A stretch of 64,000 bases of DNA from Pseudogymnoascus destructans. Lineage: Eukaryota; Ascomycota; Leotiomycetes; Thelebolales; Thelebolaceae. Shown here piece by piece: positions 10,626 through 21,440 of the stretch. The DNA lies in the NCBI RefSeq assembly GCF_001641265.1, contig NW_020167536.1, positions 806,001-870,000 of the forward strand, given 5' to 3'. The position numbers and the translations under genes are program-made. Position 1 is the stretch's first letter. The number at the start of each line of letters is the position of its first letter. A model generated the notes under the pieces. It made no database searches and had not been told where the DNA came from. It saw only the letters and a program-made list of their open reading frames with translations.

Positions 10626-11108
10626 TTTCTTTTGGCCTTTTGGGGATTTTTTTTAGTTCGTCAAAGCCAGAGACCCTTTAAGCGATCGTGCTGCCCAAAA
10701 GTCTCTGTAGGGTCCGTGCACCACGGCTAATTAGAACGTAGGGAATTGACAGATCACTATGTACCTAGGTACCTAGAATATGAGAATCAACAAAGCAGCA
10801 CCTACTACTCGAGTATAGCAGACTCAAATATGGCAGAAATCTCAGTGCTACTACGCTCTGTAATTATTACTCTTTATGTATTTATGAATGCATCATATGT
10901 AGATATTAAGCAAATGCTTAGAATCTCAGCCTTAATTAACTATTGCTTATATATAGCAACAGGCAGTTCAAAAGGTAGGAAATACAGATATTTACAACCG
11001 TCTTTATCATGTTCATTCAAAACTACAGAATAGAACGTTAGGGAAATATTCTAGAGGTACGATCCACAGCCAATTCGTGTAGCAGGTACAGGTCACTAGT
11101 GAATAAGC
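10626..11108. other. AT-rich spacer, probably decayed repeat
   Basis: Low GC, many stops in all frames, no recognised domain. Lies between the tRNA gene and the long palindrome. Confidence 0.45.
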
Positions 11109-12839
11109 TGTAATGGTGGGTGCACCAGATGTGAGAATCTAGCCACCCAAGGAAGGGATGATATTTACTAAGACAACACACTGTCTTAGGAAACAGAGCC
11201 AAAGGGTTGTAGCTTAGACTATTCCACAATGCAGCAATCAAATGTATGATGTAGTGGAGTGGTTTAGACAAGTTGTACAAATGTTGAGTCTGAGAACTCA
11301 GGGATAAGTCAAAGGTTAGCACCTCACTGACTTTTCAGAAACAAGGAGTAACAAGATCAATGCTTGGAAGCTTGGAAAAGACGTGGAAGTATGTGCTAGT
11401 CAATTTACTGTATTGCCTGCTTGCCCTTTCTTAAGGAAAGGGCAATCCTATTTATGCCAAAGGAGTGTAGTTCTCTCATTTTCCATGACTTTCCATGACT
11501 AACCAGGCTTGGTAACTGTAGTCGACGTAAGAGAATCCCATAGAACCATCTCCTAGGTTCCTAGCCTATAGGAAGTGAAAAGGAGGTCCAAGGTCAGAGT
11601 ACCTATAGACAAATTATGTCATAACTTAACCAATCTTGTGGGTAACTAAGGAGCAATAATGTGTAATGAATGATAGAGGGTTGTAGAAGCTTCTAGAGCT
11701 ATCGGTCATGTTCCTAGGCCTCTAGTTGGTAGAGATATGCCATGTGGTAGTATTGGCCCACCCCCTTAAGGAGGAGATTTTCTTAATAACTTGTTCAATG
11801 AGTGTCCAAATGATATGCCGTGATGTATGTAGCATAAACAGATGTAGTAGAAGAGTTTGCAGCAATCGTTGAGTAGTATTGCTCTTGTTGTTGGTGTGAT
11901 AAGCCAATTCTTAGAGCCCTTGCGATATGTAATCGTGAAGTTGTATTGTCATACTGACATTTGTTGCACTCAGTTTGCTATCAAACTCAAGAGCAAACTT
12001 AGAAATCTCCTCCTCAAACCTACAAGTCACCATACATATCTTGGCTTATCACACCAACAACAGAAGCAATACTACTCAACGATTGCTGCAAACTCTTCTA
12101 CTACATCTGTTTATGCTACATACATCACAGCATATTATTTGGACACTCATTGAACAAGTTATTAAGAATATCTCCTCCTTAAGGGGGTGGGCCAATACTA
12201 CCACATGGCATATCTCTACCAACTAGAGGCCTAGGAACATGAACGATAGCTCTAGAAGCTTCTACAACCCTCTATGATTCATTACACGTCATCGCTCCTT
12301 AGTTACCCACAAGATTGGTTAAGTTATGACATAATTTGTCTATAGGTACTCTGACCTTGGACCTCCTTTTCACTTCCTATAGGCTAGGAACCTAGGAGAT
12401 GGTTCTATGGGATTCTCTTACGTCGACTACAGTTACCAAGCCTGGTTAGTCATGGAAAGTCATGGAAAATGAGAGAACTACACTCCTTTGGCATAAATAG
12501 GATTGCCCTTTCCTTAAGAAAGGGCAAGCAGGCAATACAGTAAATTGACTAGCACATACTTCCACGTCTTTTCCAAGCTTCCAAGCATTGATCTTGTTAC
12601 TCCTTGTTTCTGAAAAGTCAGTGAGGTGCTAACCTTTGACTTATCCCTGAGTTCTCAGACTCAACATTTGTTGCAACTTGTCTAAACCACTTCACCACAT
12701 CATACACCTGATTGCTGCGTTGTGGAATAGTCTAAGCTACAACCCTTTGGCTCTGTTTCCTAAGACAGTGTGTTGTCTTAGTAAATTCATCCCTTCCTTG
12801 GGTGGCTAGATTCTCATATCTGGTGCACCCACCATTACA
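11109..12839. repeat. 1.73-kb long inverted repeat (palindrome), 799-bp arms
   Basis: Left arm 11109-11907 and right arm 12041-12839 are inverted copies of each other with few mismatches, separated by a 133-bp spacer. The whole begins TGTAATGG and ends CCATTACA, so it is bounded by TG...CA. Each arm contains a perfect small hairpin (TTGCCCTTTC/GAAAGGGCAA, left copy near 11423) and a CCTATTTATGCC TATA-like stretch, both features one could expect in a long terminal repeat. About 547 bp of the arm recurs at 56472-57018. No intact frame. It may be two LTR-like repeats arranged head to head, or a foldback-type element. Confidence 0.88.
11948..12029 (+). repeat. 82-bp direct repeat, copy 1 (inside palindrome spacer)
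   Basis: Same as 13024-13105 with about one mismatch; begins GTCATACTGACATT and ends ACCTACAAGTCA. Sits in the spacer of the palindrome. Confidence 0.9.
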
Positions 12840-13023
12840 TGTATGCTATGAGTGTCTCTGCCTATTAGACTTGTCTGCAGTTTAAAACCTTAGTTGTGGT
12901 GAAGTATATGAGATTCTTATGATCTGTCTATACCTATATAGGGTAGGTCGATCCTTCAATGTTGAAGTGTATGATATCACTTGCAGCGGTAGTATAAGTC
13001 ATCAAGTTGAGTTGAACAACAGT
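12840..13023 (-). mobile_element. Ty3/gypsy RNase H relic
   Basis: On the minus strand around 12870-12925 the frame reads TDHKNLIYFTTTKVLNCRQ, the signature of the gypsy RNase H domain. Upstream and downstream sequence has stops, and the similarity ends near the palindrome boundary at 12839. The remainder of the element is not found alongside. Confidence 0.75.
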
Positions 13024-13105
13024 GTCATACTGACATTCGTTGCACTCAGTTTGCTATCAAACTCAAGAGCAAACTTAGAAATCTCCTCCTCAAACCTACA
13101 AGTCA
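13024..13105 (+). repeat. 82-bp direct repeat, copy 2
   Basis: Counterpart of 11948-12029, same orientation, lying just outside the palindrome. Confidence 0.9.
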
Positions 13106-13178
13106 GCTGACGCTCGTAGCAGAAGGACTGACTACATCGGCCCTAAAGAAGAAAGGCCTAGAGCCATAGAGTTGCTAG

Positions 13179-13245
13179 TGGTGGGGTGTTTCCAACCCCA
13201 CTACCCCCCGTTACGCCATTACCCCCGTTACGCCATGACCTACGT
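13179..13245 (-). mobile_element. Isolated pogo-like transposon end (TIR motif family 2)
   Basis: Reading inward from 13245 on the minus strand: outer ACGTAGGTCA, then TGGCGTAACGGGGGTAA and a second TGGCGTAACGGGGG, then about 25 bp shared with the ends at 43491 and 58207. The outer end is bordered by TA. No matching opposite end is nearby; 250 bp further lies the start of the RNPS1-like gene. Confidence 0.8.
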
Positions 13246-13495
13246 TAGTTCCAGATAAGCGAGCAATTAAATCTGAGCTTGGCGTTTCTGACGCGTTCGT
13301 TCAGTTCAACTCAAACTCCAAGGCTCAATCAATCCACAGCCGCGCCCGTTAACTTCACATCGCATTCAATTGGCAAAACACAATACGCAATATACAACAC
13401 ACAAACAACCCTTACACATCAACCTTGTGTACGACCTTACTCTCCGATTATTTTATAAAGCAATTCGTCCAAAAGCATCCAGTTTTCGACCTGCG

Positions 13496-14425
13496 ATGCC
13501 TCCGCGTTCTTTATCTCGTGGGCGCGAACGCATGCGCTCTCTTTCACCTCGTCTGGACAATTCTCGCTCTCCACCACCCTTGCATCGGCGATCTATATCA
13601 CCCCGCCGCTCACGCCCCCCCTCATATGATCGAAATGGAGGCCGCAGAGCCACCAGGACCATATCACGTAGCCCAAGTCCAGATGTGAAAAGCACAAAGG
13701 TATGAAATCCGCACTTAGCCTTTATCTGGGTCCTACAATACGCTGTCGCGTGCTACGAACGAAGTTGTTACTGACCAGTTCCAGATCGTGGTTGAGAGGC
13801 TCACTAAAAACATAAATGAGAACCACCTCAGAGAGCTATTCGGGAGCTTTGGCGAGATTATCGATATGGATATGCCAATGAACAGACAATGTAAGCAGTG
13901 TCAGCTCTCAATAGGACCTTTCTAACCCGTACAGTCGGTACAAACCGTGGCACTGCTTACCTTCTATACGCGGTTGAAGCCGACGCTGACCAGGCCATTG
14001 CCCATATGCATGAAGCGCAATTGGATGGGGCTGTGATAAGCGTGTCTATTGTCATTCCGAGACGCAAGTTCTCACCAGCACCGCCACTGGCAAGACGGGG
14101 CGGCGCAAATATTGAACCACGAGCACGAATGGACGCTCGAGGCCCACCACCACCAAGGCGTCGATCCCCAAACAGAAATTACAACAGAGGTGCTCCGTCA
14201 GATACCTATCGACCACGGTCACTATCCAGGTCTCGTTCGCCAAGGGCGCGTAGGAGCCATTCCAAAACCTACTCATCCAGGTCAAGATCCCCAAGGAGGG
14301 GCGGTGGGAAGCGAGATAACGAAGACCGTAATGGGGCTCGGAGGAGAAGTTCGAGTTACAGCAGCTACAGCAGCGATCGCAGTTGTAGCCGAAGCAGGGC
14401 ACAGCCGGACAGGGAGAGAAGATAA
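13496..14425 (+). CDS. RRM / Arg-Ser-rich protein, RNPS1-like
   Basis: Three exons, 13496-13699, 13785-13890 and 13935-14425, with GT-AG introns; joined frame 266 aa. An RS/SP-rich N-terminus (about residues 1-66) is followed by one RNA recognition motif. RNP2 lies in the region IVVERLTKNINENHLRELF and RNP1 around RGTAYLLYAVEADADQAIAHM. A long Arg-Ser/Arg-Pro C-terminal tail follows. This RS-RRM-RS arrangement matches RNPS1, a splicing and exon-junction/ASAP complex factor acting in the nucleus. Splice sites were chosen because they keep the RRM in frame. The gene starts 250 bp from a transposon end, so its promoter is short or partly repeat-derived. Confidence 0.88.
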
Positions 14426-15088
14426 AGATCGTTGGGAGATGGTACAGCCTCATTTAACATAGCGAAGGAGTCCTGGGTCGTAATTATGGCAGTTTGGGGG
14501 ATTTATGATTTTGATGGCACATGAAACGAACAATAACTCACTGGTACATCCTCCGTGTGTCGTAGTTAGATAGCTACATCACCAAAATTTCAAGGAAGGT
14601 CCAATGGTCAACCCGCCATTCGTGCCTCCCAACCCGATGGGACTTTCTGCATCTTTCAAAGCCGCTTCCTCTTTTTCTCTTTCTCGAGTCAACTCTCCTT
14701 CGTCTTGATCTTTATCTTCATTCATTACGCAGATCGTACACCTAAGTATCTCACGCACAGCTCTCCTAAATTACTATATTATTATCTGTATCCTGTTCAC
14801 ATCACCATTGGCAGGTACTTTACAATCCATTTCCTCAACAAATAGGGCCAAAGACGCAGAAACCTGCTCCCTAGTCTGAGGATAGGTCTGATGTCGACCG
14901 TCTACATTATTATCCACCCAAATCCTCATTCAGTACGTAATGCATACTGGCGCCGAACATCAGCCAGTTGCACTGCAAATCTATATTCAAAGAGACCGTG
15001 AAACTAAATCTTTGCACAGGATAGCGACGCAGAGCTGCCGCGTTTTACTTCACCAGAACAAGAAGCAGTAGACACCGTCGTACATATC
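14426..15088. other. Intergenic / 5' region of the next gene
   Basis: No domain seen. A C/T-rich tract at 14640-14730 looks like a promoter pyrimidine block. An AG acceptor at 15017-15018 (TTTGCACAG) opens directly into the frame of the next gene, so an upstream exon may be missing from my model. Confidence 0.5.
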
Positions 15089-16258
15089 ATGACGAGAAAC
15101 GCCACACCAAAGCCCGAAACTGGAACTGCTTTCCCTTCCAAATTGTCCAGAAGTTTAACCGCAGCAGCGGTGCTAGTAACAGCGCCTGTGCCATCTATCC
15201 CAGGCGCCATCGACGGCATTCAAGAGACCCCTGATATCCCAGTCGTGAGACACAAGGAAGAGGCCAGGACTGTGGGACTGACGCCGCCGGGTACCAAACC
15301 ATCAGAAGCACCTACAGCTAAGGTATCTAAGCAGGTAGTTGAGTCTTCAGAAATCGAAACATCCCCAGTCGTGGCAGATATTGAAGAGAGCTCCCATCCA
15401 AATGAGCCTCTTGGGGGATCTTATTCGCAGAAAAAGTCCGCAGCACTGCCTATTACTGAAGACATACACACCAGAACCACGCTCCTTTCAGCGATCGTTC
15501 CATCATCCGCCGCAAAACCATACCAGACTGGTATTCAAGTCCCTTCGCAGAGTCGAGTAGCCGACGGCTTCCCTTACCCGCCTGGGCTTGCTGCTTATGA
15601 GATACTCGAGGAAGACTGGAATAAATTTACAGCTCATCTGGCCTCGCTTATTAGCCCCCAGCGTAATAAGAAGAAGAAGAAGACTCCAATTCGCCTGGTA
15701 CTTACGTTTGGTGGGCGTGGCGCGAAATCCGAGAAACTCGACTTCCAAAAATCGCATTCTAAGGTTTTCGAATATGTTCGAGCATCCCAGAACAATCTGT
15801 TTCGCCCTAAGGGTCTCCTTGTGAGGGTCGATATACCAGAGGAAGGCGTCGGCATGGAGTTCATGGATCTATACCACGGAGGACATGTCGACCACTTATC
15901 CGACACATGGGGACTCGAAGCTAGAGTGGCAAATGCTGGGCCCGTAGCTGATGGTGAGGGAATCGATGCTACTGCTGAGGAAGTTGCAGCACATTCCAAA
16001 GTATCTAGGACAGCACTACAGCCTAACAAGGCCCAAACCAAGGCCAACAAGGCCCAAGACACGACGCTTGAAAAGGCAAGAAAGCAACAACTAAAGGCTT
16101 TGGGCCACCTAAATAGCGCACGGAAGAAGATGTCACAACGTATCCGAATAGTTATTGAGCCTGTCACGGTCCTGGGCAATGTAGAAAGGTCTGAGAAAAA
16201 CGGGTGGATAGCTTGGATTCGCCATTGCGACAACTATGGCTCGCAGTTGACCAACTGA
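15089..16258 (+). CDS. Uncharacterised protein (389 aa, possibly longer at N-terminus)
   Basis: Open frame from the ATG at 15089 to TGA at 16256-16258; the frame stays open back to about 15010, where an acceptor site suggests an upstream exon. I do not recognise a family. Residues 1-150 are Pro/Ser/Thr-rich and probably disordered. A more structured core (about 165-270) contains YEILEEDWNKFTAHLASLI, a poly-Lys stretch, IRLVLTFGGRG and VFEYVRASQNNLF. A Lys/Ala-rich helical segment follows near 310-345, and then IRIVIEPVTVLGN. The poly-Lys run could act as a nuclear localisation signal. Function unknown. Confidence 0.65.
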   Translation: MTRNATPKPETGTAFPSKLSRSLTAAAVLVTAPVPSIPGAIDGIQETPDIPVVRHKEEARTVGLTPPGTKPSEAPTAKVSKQVVESSEIETSPVVADIEESSHPNEPLGGSYSQKKSAALPITEDIHTRTTLLSAIVPSSAAKPYQTGIQVPSQSRVADGFPYPPGLAAYEILEEDWNKFTAHLASLISPQRNKKKKKTPIRLVLTFGGRGAKSEKLDFQKSHSKVFEYVRASQNNLFRPKGLLVRVDIPEEGVGMEFMDLYHGGHVDHLSDTWGLEARVANAGPVADGEGIDATAEEVAAHSKVSRTALQPNKAQTKANKAQDTTLEKARKQQLKALGHLNSARKKMSQRIRIVIEPVTVLGNVERSEKNGWIAWIRHCDNYGSQLTN

Positions 16259-16833
16259 TGCTAGCCAGGGCTATCGTCTGGAGAGAAGGCAATCTGGCAT
16301 GGGAAGGATTCAGAGTCACCATTACCTGAAAAGGAAGGCTGAGGATACCGAAAGCAAATGGTGTCGAGATATCTCGATACTTGATGGACCTTGGTTCGTT
16401 GTTTGGAACTGTCTAAAGAGAATTGCTCAAGGGGTGAAGCTGGTACAAGAGCTTGAGATGGCCGGATTGGTAGCTCATAGAAAACGAGTACAAGCTTGTT
16501 CTGATGGTGTGTCGACCTAGAAGCCACAGATAGCGCTCTTGTTTGTCTGGTGCTTTAGTCCGGCATGTAGTCTAAAGTTATCATTTGAACATTTGTCAAC
16601 TCATCAGTGATGAAATTCGTTTATAATTGTAGCTACATCACGTTTGAATTTGGTGCAAGCGACTAAATCGGAGAACGACACCAATGAGAGGTAGATAAAG
16701 ATGTTGGTGTAACTATATTTCTGGCGAGACTTTGCTCGAGATGGGTAGGCTACAGTATTAACTATACTCGTAGCCTTACTAATCCTTCAGCCTCCCCATT
16801 CCCAGCCCGTCGAATAGTGGGAGCAGGAAGGTC
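16259..16833. other. Intergenic
   Basis: No supported gene. Includes a short stretch of frames with no recognisable domain. Confidence 0.5.
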
Positions 16834-17340
16834 TCAGACTTGAGAGTCGCTCGTTCTGAACAAGGTCCTTGTTGAACCTATCCAGAGCGACCAACTGCTC
16901 GGCTCTTCCCCCCTTTTCAGTTGAAAGCTCTTTAGGGGTGGCATTTGGGCGTATTCCGGGTCGAACTCGAGAGTTGTGACGTGACCATCTGGACCGAATG
17001 CTTCGGAAAATCCCTTGGCTTTTCCGAGATGTAGCAACCAATCTCGAGGACTGGTATAAGTTAGCACTGTCGTTTTTAAGACCGTCAGATTGGAATATCG
17101 AGATATCAACGCTAAAGTTTGCTCCTACGTGAGGAATAGAGACTATGGGCTGGTGGGACAGAGAGTGTGTAGTTGTACGACAAGATATATTAGACTTGCA
17201 TACTTCTCTTGGCCCCGAGTGCCTTTGCAAACCAGATCTGGAACTGGGTCTGGAAGGGTGAGATCATGAACCCCGCCTTTGGTTGGTCGAAACCCCAAGC
17301 ATGGTGCTTCGTGATATACTCGGGAAGATTGGCGGAGTGT
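16834..17340 (-). pseudogene. Relic of a class I SAM O-methyltransferase
   Basis: Minus-strand pieces match the order of a caffeoyl-CoA-type O-methyltransferase. First comes LPEYITKHHAWGF, then QTQFQIWFAKALGAKR, where the SAM-binding helix begins. After a possible intron come VLEIGCYIS and, in another frame, GFSEAFGPDGHVTTLEFDPEY, the motif I-motif II region. A further frame change follows (GRAEQLVALDRF). Pieces occupy at least three frames, the glycine-rich motif is scrambled, and the C-terminal half is missing. That fits a frameshifted, truncated pseudogene. Introns may explain one frame change but not all of them. Confidence 0.6.
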
Positions 17341-17990
17341 ATAGATGTAGAATACTTTCTGGGTTGCTGAGATAAAAAGATACAGGATATTACTGAATTT
17401 ATATCTAAAATCCTTGCATATAGATATCTCATACCTCGGAACCCCTACTTACTGTGAGCAGACTGTGTGTATACTAACTAATCTTATACTGTCTCTCCAT
17501 ACATCGCGCATAGAACTACCATCATGGAGTCACGTGGCTTGCCGTGCCGCCGGTCCGCGATATTACCAGAAAGAGAAAGGGAAAGACCGCGTCTGTCGCT
17601 AAATAGCCAAACAAACAACCGCGTAAAAGCAGCGACAGGTACAGGGGCCATCTATCGCATTGCACTTACTCACACTTACCACTCTGTCACTCTATCGCAC
17701 TTAGTACTGTACTGTATTGTATCATACCTACCTTACAGTGCCATACCCACCTTACAGTATCATACTCTGCCTTACAGTCACAATTATACTCAACCTTACA
17801 GTGTCGTGCTTACCCTTGCACTATCACACAGGTCGCACACTGTGTACTACTGTGCTCTCCAACACAGGACAAACTGCCAACTCACAGTGCCCACTCGCTC
17901 TGACCCGTCTCAGCCAATTTCTGCGGATACTGCTGGATCTGTCGCTCTTTACTTCGATATAACCCAAATAACCGTAACGGGAGCGCCAAT
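17341..17990. other. Intergenic / ISN1 5' region
   Basis: Contains imperfect short repeats of the form CCTTACAGT between about 17700 and 17820, probably in the leader or promoter of the next gene. No coding sequence supported. Confidence 0.5.
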
Positions 17991-19700
17991 ATGACCACTA
18001 GATACCGAGTTGAGTGTATGTTCTGGCTCCTCCCTTCAGTTGACGATCACAGCGAGAGAGCACGTGAGTCGCTGGTCGAGTGTGCTAAAGCTATCCAACC
18101 TTATAGATGCCCTCAAGACCCATAGAAGGGACCAGTTTATAGGTGAGAGCAAGCCGCCAGTGTTGGCTTTATTTTATTCTTCGGCCATTCCATATTGCTC
18201 CGCGTCATTTCTCTTCACAGGCTTCCTCATATTATCTTGCACCAATGTCAATCCCCCATGAGTGACCTTCGCTTACCTCTGACCAGAATGGATAAAGGGC
18301 CTCCTAGCTGTTCCATTTGTGCTGCGCTCACAGCCTACGGGTGTCTTCGAAGCACGAGGCACCGTGGCCGACATGGCAGCTGAAGCCTGCAGGCGTTATG
18401 CCGAGATTATGAAAGATGTCGAGGAAATGATAGATGATCACAGTATGTCTATATACCCTTGTCACTCGTCGACCCGATATGTGTTATTCATGAGCTTATG
18501 CCTCTAACCACTGTCCAGTCAACCACCAAGATGAGGGCCTGCAACACCAATCAAAGCTCAAGCTTCTGGTTCCTAGCATTGGTAACTTTTTTACTCGACT
18601 CCCTTTGGCAGAGGCATTCAGATACCAGGATAGCCTACGATTCATCTCATCAAGACGCTTTGTGCCGCCCTCGTTTAACGACATCCGCCTTATCCTAAAT
18701 ACCGCTCAGATCATGGGGGTTGCAGCAGCCGGCGCCTTAGATTTGGCTACGTTCGATGGCGATGTGACTCTGTATGATGACGGGAAGAGCCTGGAACCGG
18801 ATAATCCTGTCATCACGCGAATCATAGGTTAGTCAGTTATACGGTTGCTCCAGAGTCATATAGCCCATACAGTTGTTAAGTTTGGCATTTTAGACCTCAT
18901 GAGCCGAAACACAAAGGTTGGTATTGTCACGGCAGCTGGCTACACGGAGGCCGAACGCTACTTTGAACGCTTATATGGTCTTCTTGAAGCCATCAGAGAC
19001 TCCAAAGTTCTCACTATCGAACAAAAACATAATCTCGTTGTCATGGGTAAGTGCTCTTGTTATCTGTGACCCTCCCTGTGACCTTCTAACAAGTCTAGGG
19101 GGCGAATCAAACTTCCTCTTCGAGTATTCCATCTCTTCGCCTCATTTACTTGAATGGGTCCCACGCCGTTCCTGGATCCTCGATGATATGCTCACCTGGT
19201 CGGAGCCCGTCATTCAAGCGCTGCTCGATAAATCCGAAGCCGCCCTCAATGAATGCATCACCCATCTCTCCCTCTCTGCCCTTGTTATCCGGAAAGAACG
19301 GGCAGTCGGAATCGTACCCACTATTCAGGGTGCTAAGTTTCCACGCGAGTCCCTGGAGGAGACAGTACTTGTTGTGCAGAAGATTCTTGAGATGTCCCCT
19401 GTCTCAAAGACTCTCCCCTTCTGTGCTTTTAACGGTGGCAACGACGTCTTTGTTGATATTGGGGACAAGAGCTGGGGAGTCCTAGTCTGCCAAAAATATT
19501 TTGGGGATAGGCTTGGTAGGAGTATTGAGGGGAAGAGAACGATGCATGTTGGCGACCAGTTCCTGTCAGCGAATGGCGCAAACGATTTCCGCGCGAGAAG
19601 GGTTGCTACTACATTGTGGGTAGCAAACCCGGACGAATGCGTGACGTTATTAGACGAGGTAGCAGAGTTTATGAGGGCAGCGGAACGGAAGAGGGTTTGA
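17991..19700 (+). CDS. ISN1: IMP-specific 5'-nucleotidase
   Basis: Six exons: 17991-18015, 18107-18142, 18287-18442, 18519-18827, 18894-19046, 19099-19700. All junctions are GT-AG, each in phase 1, giving 426 aa. Diagnostic stretches include MTTRYRVEY at the start, VFEARGTVADMA, FRYQDS, the phosphate-site motif FDGDVTLYDDG near residue 150, VGIVTAAGYTEA, GGESNFLFEY, RKERAVGIVP, CAFNGGNDVFVDIGDKS and HVGDQF. These define ISN1, which dephosphorylates IMP to inosine in cytosolic purine salvage. Length agrees with the family. The first two exons are only 25 and 36 nt, so automated prediction could easily miss them. Confidence 0.95.
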
Positions 19701-20129
19701 CTAGGGTTTGACTGTTGACCATACCCCAAACTTGAGGATGGAATGGACATGATGGGAGGTGTTTGAGGAATTGTCTTATTAGACCAATTTGCGAAAGCTG
19801 GACTCATTATACGCTTTACAGATAGCTTGTCTTGTACTGTCTAAAGCCTGCCTTTGTTTCGGTTTAGCTATTATAATTGTTCTATGACACTGTTGCAATG
19901 CTACATAACGATATCAAATAATGTACAGAAAAACCAAACGCCTCAGGAAATCGCCCAAAAGGTGGATGTTTTACCGACTCCACCACCCCATACGCCTTGA
20001 CAATATAACAAGCTTGTTATCTTCAATTTGCTGCACCGTGTCTCGAGACTGTGCAATAATGCAAGTTTGCGTTGACGTGCTTCCAACTCTTGCCGTTTCC
20101 TCGTATTAATACGTCATCCCTTCAGACTT
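19701..20129. other. Convergent intergenic region
   Basis: Between the stops of ISN1 (plus) and PEX16 (minus). No gene seen. Confidence 0.6.
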
Positions 20130-21440
20130 TTACATATCATCAGATGCGAAATGATACTCCTCCCATAAAAATGCATAATCCTCCAGAATACCACCCACCA
20201 AGCCCGGCATGTACTTAGCACCCACCAAGCTTTGCACCCAGCCTTTCGTCACATTCTCATAGAACGCGCCTCTCAACGTCCACCAACCCATAGCCCGCCC
20301 TCTCCTATTCCACTCTTCTTTCTCCAGCGCTGTCTCTCGCGTTCCATTACGCCCTCTCTCAGCTCGCAACTGCCTCGCAGAGAGTTCAATGGCGATCGCA
20401 AAAAGCCATGGCCGCCAGCTCTTCTTGTCCTTGTTTCGTGACATGGCGATGGCGTATAGTACTGGTCGAAGGATATGGAGAACCTCAGCGAGATGTGCCG
20501 TTCCAGAGATACGTGACAGGAGAGTCGTGGCGGGCTTGATATCATCAGCGGTCAGCACTTTTCGCATGAGAAAGCTGCTGATATCACTGGGGCTCGGTAG
20601 AGCCGGGAGAGTTAGACCAGTCCGCGGCATTGACCACTCCTTTGGCTTCTTCTCCTCTTTGACGAAACACTCGTCCTCCCCATACTCCAACTCGTTGTCA
20701 TCTGTGGGCTCCTCTGGGATCGGCTCCCGGTCGGGTAACGGTGGGACAACCATGCGCCCGCCAGTTATGCGCAAGAGGAACAGTCGGCAGAGAGCCTTCA
20801 GCGCTTCTATGAGCACCACAACTCGCCATCGGACTTTCTCCCCGCGTCGTTTCGCGGTCATCTCCCACAACAGCTCCGTATACTGCGCGCATTGGAGTAC
20901 CAACGCAACCCTCGTATATACCTTCGACTTTCCTGTCCAGTATTTCGTGTACCGATTATGGGGGTTATCGACATGCGGCATGCCAGGTAATCTTGCAACG
21001 GCGCGAGCTAATAGTGAGTCGTGATAGAGTGAGAGCAGTTGGATAGAGGAATGAAGAGATTCCGAGGCAATCTCAGCATCGCGGAACCGGCCGGGGATGA
21101 TGTAAGTGAGGCTACGGAGCGCCGATTCGATTTGCGCAACAGAGGACGCATTTTTGAGAACGAAGCCAGAGTAGAGAGATGGCCATTCATGTGGCATAGG
21201 CAGGTTGGCATGTAAATGGTTGGGAACGGATTTGAGCATAGACAGGAGTGAAGGTGAGTTCGCGTCGACGCCCTCGGGTAGCTGGGACTGCATAACTGAA
21301 GGCTGAGGAGGCGTAGTTTCCGAAGCGTGCGTATCTGTAGGGTCAGATGTTGAACGTGGTGGAGTAGGAGGAAGCGACACGGAGATCGAGGGTGAGGCGG
21401 TAGGCGCAAGAGCGCTATCGTATAAATCCCTCGTGGCCAT
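20130..21440 (-). CDS. PEX16: Peroxisomal membrane protein PEX16
   Basis: Single exon, 436 aa from the ATG at 21440 (the frame is open slightly upstream without an ATG). Family landmarks: LYSGFVLKNASSVAQIESAL, LTYIIPGRF, ASESLHSSIQLLSLYHDSLL, a central block VLQCAQYTELLWEMTAKRRG, and a C-terminal block VLHILRPVLYAIAMSR. PEX16 sits in the peroxisomal/ER membrane and helps recruit PEX3 and other membrane proteins in peroxisome biogenesis. The N-terminal 90 residues are Pro/Ser/Thr-rich, longer than usual, so the true start could be at a later Met. Convergent with ISN1. Confidence 0.9.
   Translation of the reverse strand: MATRDLYDSALAPTASPSISVSLPPTPPRSTSDPTDTHASETTPPQPSVMQSQLPEGVDANSPSLLSMLKSVPNHLHANLPMPHEWPSLYSGFVLKNASSVAQIESALRSLTYIIPGRFRDAEIASESLHSSIQLLSLYHDSLLARAVARLPGMPHVDNPHNRYTKYWTGKSKVYTRVALVLQCAQYTELLWEMTAKRRGEKVRWRVVVLIEALKALCRLFLLRITGGRMVVPPLPDREPIPEEPTDDNELEYGEDECFVKEEKKPKEWSMPRTGLTLPALPSPSDISSFLMRKVLTADDIKPATTLLSRISGTAHLAEVLHILRPVLYAIAMSRNKDKKSWRPWLFAIAIELSARQLRAERGRNGTRETALEKEEWNRRGRAMGWWTLRGAFYENVTKGWVQSLVGAKYMPGLVGGILEDYAFLWEEYHFASDDM

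Noticed and set aside
10746..11033. 95-codon open frame in the AT-rich spacer
   Set aside because: No homology signal, AT-rich composition and no supporting context.
11857..12226. Small open frames in the palindrome
   Set aside because: They mirror each other in both arms and match no domain; non-coding repeat.
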